Part shown: piece by piece, positions 5,730 through 6,790 of the stretch
How positions within the stretch are numbered: the first letter of the stretch is position 1
Layout of the letters: every line of letters starts with the position of its first letter
NCBI GenBank assembly: GCA_045539095.1
Contig: JAZQER010000068.1
Location: forward strand, 1-6,790
From: SFWF01 sp045539095
Lineage (GTDB): Bacteria; Bacillota; Clostridia; Oscillospirales; Acutalibacteraceae
Direction: 5' to 3'
DNA length: 6,790 bases
Translations under genes and position numbers: made by a program
The notes under the pieces: generated by a model
Told to the model about the DNA's origin: nothing
The model's database searches: none
Seen by the model: only the letters and a program-made list of their open reading frames with translations

Positions 5730-5754
5730 TATAATATTTAAGGAGGACAAAAGT

Positions 5755-6138
5755 ATGTACCGTTGTCAGGACTGTGAAAAGACCTTTAGATATGTTGAGG
5801 TGGTATTTGAAAAGCACGACCTTAATTCTCCGCCCTACGAAAGGATAAAGAGGTGTCCGTTCTGCAAAAGCCAAAGCTTTATATCGTACCGCGAGCTTTA
5901 TTGCGGATGTTGCGGCGCGCCGACTGCTGACGGCAAGGAATATTGCAACGATTCCTGCCGTAGGGTGGGTGAGGCAATGAAGGAGGCAGAGAAAAAGAAG
6001 GCGCAGCTCATCAGAAATTTTGATGTAAGCCGCGCAATAAAAGAGGTGGAGGAATATAACCGTCTACACAAAACAAAGTTATCCTATGGAAGATATTTTT
6101 ACCTGAAAGAGAGTGGAAAGCTTGATGACTGTAAATGA
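5755..6138 (+). CDS. Double zinc-ribbon protein, first early gene of the element
   Basis: I do not recognise a named family. The 127-residue protein carries two predicted zinc sites. The first is C4-x2-C7 with C34-x2-C37, a zinc ribbon split by a loop. The second is C50-x2-C53 with C64-x3-C68. A charged helical stretch (about 72-100) follows, then a basic C-terminal part with the segment LSYGRYFYLKESG (109-121), of a type seen in Gram-positive phage proteins. The ATG at 5755 is set by AAGGAGG (5740-5746) eight bases upstream; an in-frame upstream ATG at 5620 would begin before the promoter's own start site and has no ribosome site. It is the first rightward gene, where Cro-like or antirepressor genes often sit, so DNA or protein binding is plausible but unproven. 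Confidence 0.85.
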   Translation: MYRCQDCEKTFRYVEVVFEKHDLNSPPYERIKRCPFCKSQSFISYRELYCGCCGAPTADGKEYCNDSCRRVGEAMKEAEKKKAQLIRNFDVSRAIKEVEEYNRLHKTKLSYGRYFYLKESGKLDDCK

Positions 6139-6457
6139 GATGAAGAATTATTTGGCGGGTTATCAGAGACTTATGCAGAGGTCTAAAAAGCTTATGCGCG
6201 AGATAGAAACATTTCCGCAGGACAAGTCTTTTTTGGAGCCGTTGCTTTTAAATATTACCTCTACCGCCGAGGATATAAGCCTCAAGATATCTGCCGTAAA
6301 GAACACCGATCACAGAGAGCTGCTGTGCAGAAAGTACATAAACGGTGAAACGCTTGAGCAGATAGGTGAGAGCATGTGTTATTCTCCGCGCCACGTGCAG
6401 AGAATGCTAAACAGTGCAGTGGCATCAATGTCGGAGGTAGATATCTTTGATAAATGA
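6125..6457 (+). CDS. Small sigma-region-4-like phage protein (DUF1492/ArpU-like)
   Basis: The 110-residue protein has a helical N-terminal half (about residues 1-65, with a basic QRSKKLMRE stretch) and a C-terminal helix-turn-helix. The latter covers RELLCRKYINGETLEQIGESM followed by CYSPRHVQRML, the pattern of sigma-70 region 4 and of the small phage regulators annotated DUF1492 or ArpU. It probably binds DNA to regulate element transcription; a target cannot be read from the sequence. I favour the ATG at 6125, which overlaps the zinc-ribbon gene by 14 bases. A GTG at 6113 is the alternative, and the ribosome site is weak (purine-rich GAGAGTGGAAAG), so translational coupling is likely. Confidence 0.8.
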   Translation: MTVNEMKNYLAGYQRLMQRSKKLMREIETFPQDKSFLEPLLLNITSTAEDISLKISAVKNTDHRELLCRKYINGETLEQIGESMCYSPRHVQRMLNSAVASMSEVDIFDK

Positions 6458-6790
6458 TAGAAGCTATACTCAGTTTCCAAACCACCTACTCGAAGCGCTT
6501 ATGTCGGCAGAGCTTACGTCAAGTGAATTGAAGATCGTTCTTGCAATAATAAGAAAAACCTTCGGGTATCATAAGGAGTGTGAGATCGTTTCACTCACAG
6601 CACTTTGTGGTTGCACGGGACGTTCGCTTTCGATAGTTTCAAAGTCACTAAAAAAATTAATAGACAAAAATATTGTGACCGAAGTGACAAAGCCTGAATT
6701 TTTAAATGGCAGAACATTAGCGGTAAATGAAGCGGTAGAAGAGTGGAATTTCCAAAAGGAAAGAGTAGTCAGGGAGGAAAGAGAAAGACT
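6447..6790 (+). CDS. Phage replication protein O-like initiator, N-terminal part (runs off window)
   Basis: The visible 114 residues match the N-terminal winged-helix DNA-binding domain of phage replication protein O-type initiators. These bind the phage origin and load the helicase with a partner protein. Marks are YTQFPNHLLEALMSAELTSS (residues 7-26), the helix KIVLAIIRKTFGYHK, then TALCGCTGRSLSIVSKSLKKL with the wing at DKNIVTEV. The start is TTG at 6447, with GGAGGT (6433-6438) eight bases upstream. The first in-frame ATG (6501) would delete the conserved TQFPN segment. It overlaps the preceding gene by 11 bases. The gene continues past the window end, so the C-terminal helicase-loader-binding part is unseen. 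Confidence 0.85.
   Translation, partial: MINDRSYTQFPNHLLEALMSAELTSSELKIVLAIIRKTFGYHKECEIVSLTALCGCTGRSLSIVSKSLKKLIDKNIVTEVTKPEFLNGRTLAVNEAVEEWNFQKERVVREERER

Overview
The window looks like chromosomal DNA of a low-to-moderate GC Firmicute, most likely a gut Clostridia lineage (Oscillospiraceae/Ruminococcaceae-like). The reasons are strong GGAGG-type ribosome binding sites, consensus sigma-A promoters (TTGACA-17-TATAAT), short hairpin-plus-T-run terminators, and the character of the PNPase, RF3 and SerC proteins. The family assignment is inference from protein character; no database search was possible.

Region 1 (1-2620) is housekeeping. It holds the 3' end of pnp (polynucleotide phosphorylase: end of the second RNase PH domain, KH, S1), a clean intrinsic terminator, then a complete prfC (release factor 3 GTPase).

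Region 2 (2621-3508) is an AT-rich accessory pocket between prfC and serC. A cluster of inverted repeats follows prfC. Next comes a predicted transcription unit with an extended -10 promoter (2887-2915), a long wobble-paired hairpin that starts where transcription should start (2921-3015), and an intrinsic terminator (3038-3064). Only 14 bases after the terminator begins a small SLOG/DUF2493 (YspA-like) protein gene. I see no other promoter for that gene, so the RNA is either a stand-alone small RNA or a terminator-controlled leader. A bidirectional terminator separates this gene from convergent serC.

Region 3 (3503-4673) is serC (phosphoserine aminotransferase, minus strand) with its own promoter.

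Region 4 (4714-6790 and beyond) is the control and early region of a prophage or related integrated element. Leftward: an XRE-family repressor overlapping an ImmA/IrrE-type metallopeptidase. Rightward: a double zinc-ribbon protein, a small sigma-region-4-like (DUF1492/ArpU-like) protein, and the N-terminal part of a phage replication protein O-like initiator, all overlapping head to tail. The 320-base space between the two arms holds two perfect-consensus promoters facing each other, with predicted start sites only about 33 bases apart. It also holds three copies of TACTGA spaced exactly 32 bases apart around them and an 18-base palindrome. This is a candidate genetic switch combining operator binding with transcriptional interference. 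No integrase lies between the repressor arm and serC, so the element edge probably falls in or near 4604-4713.
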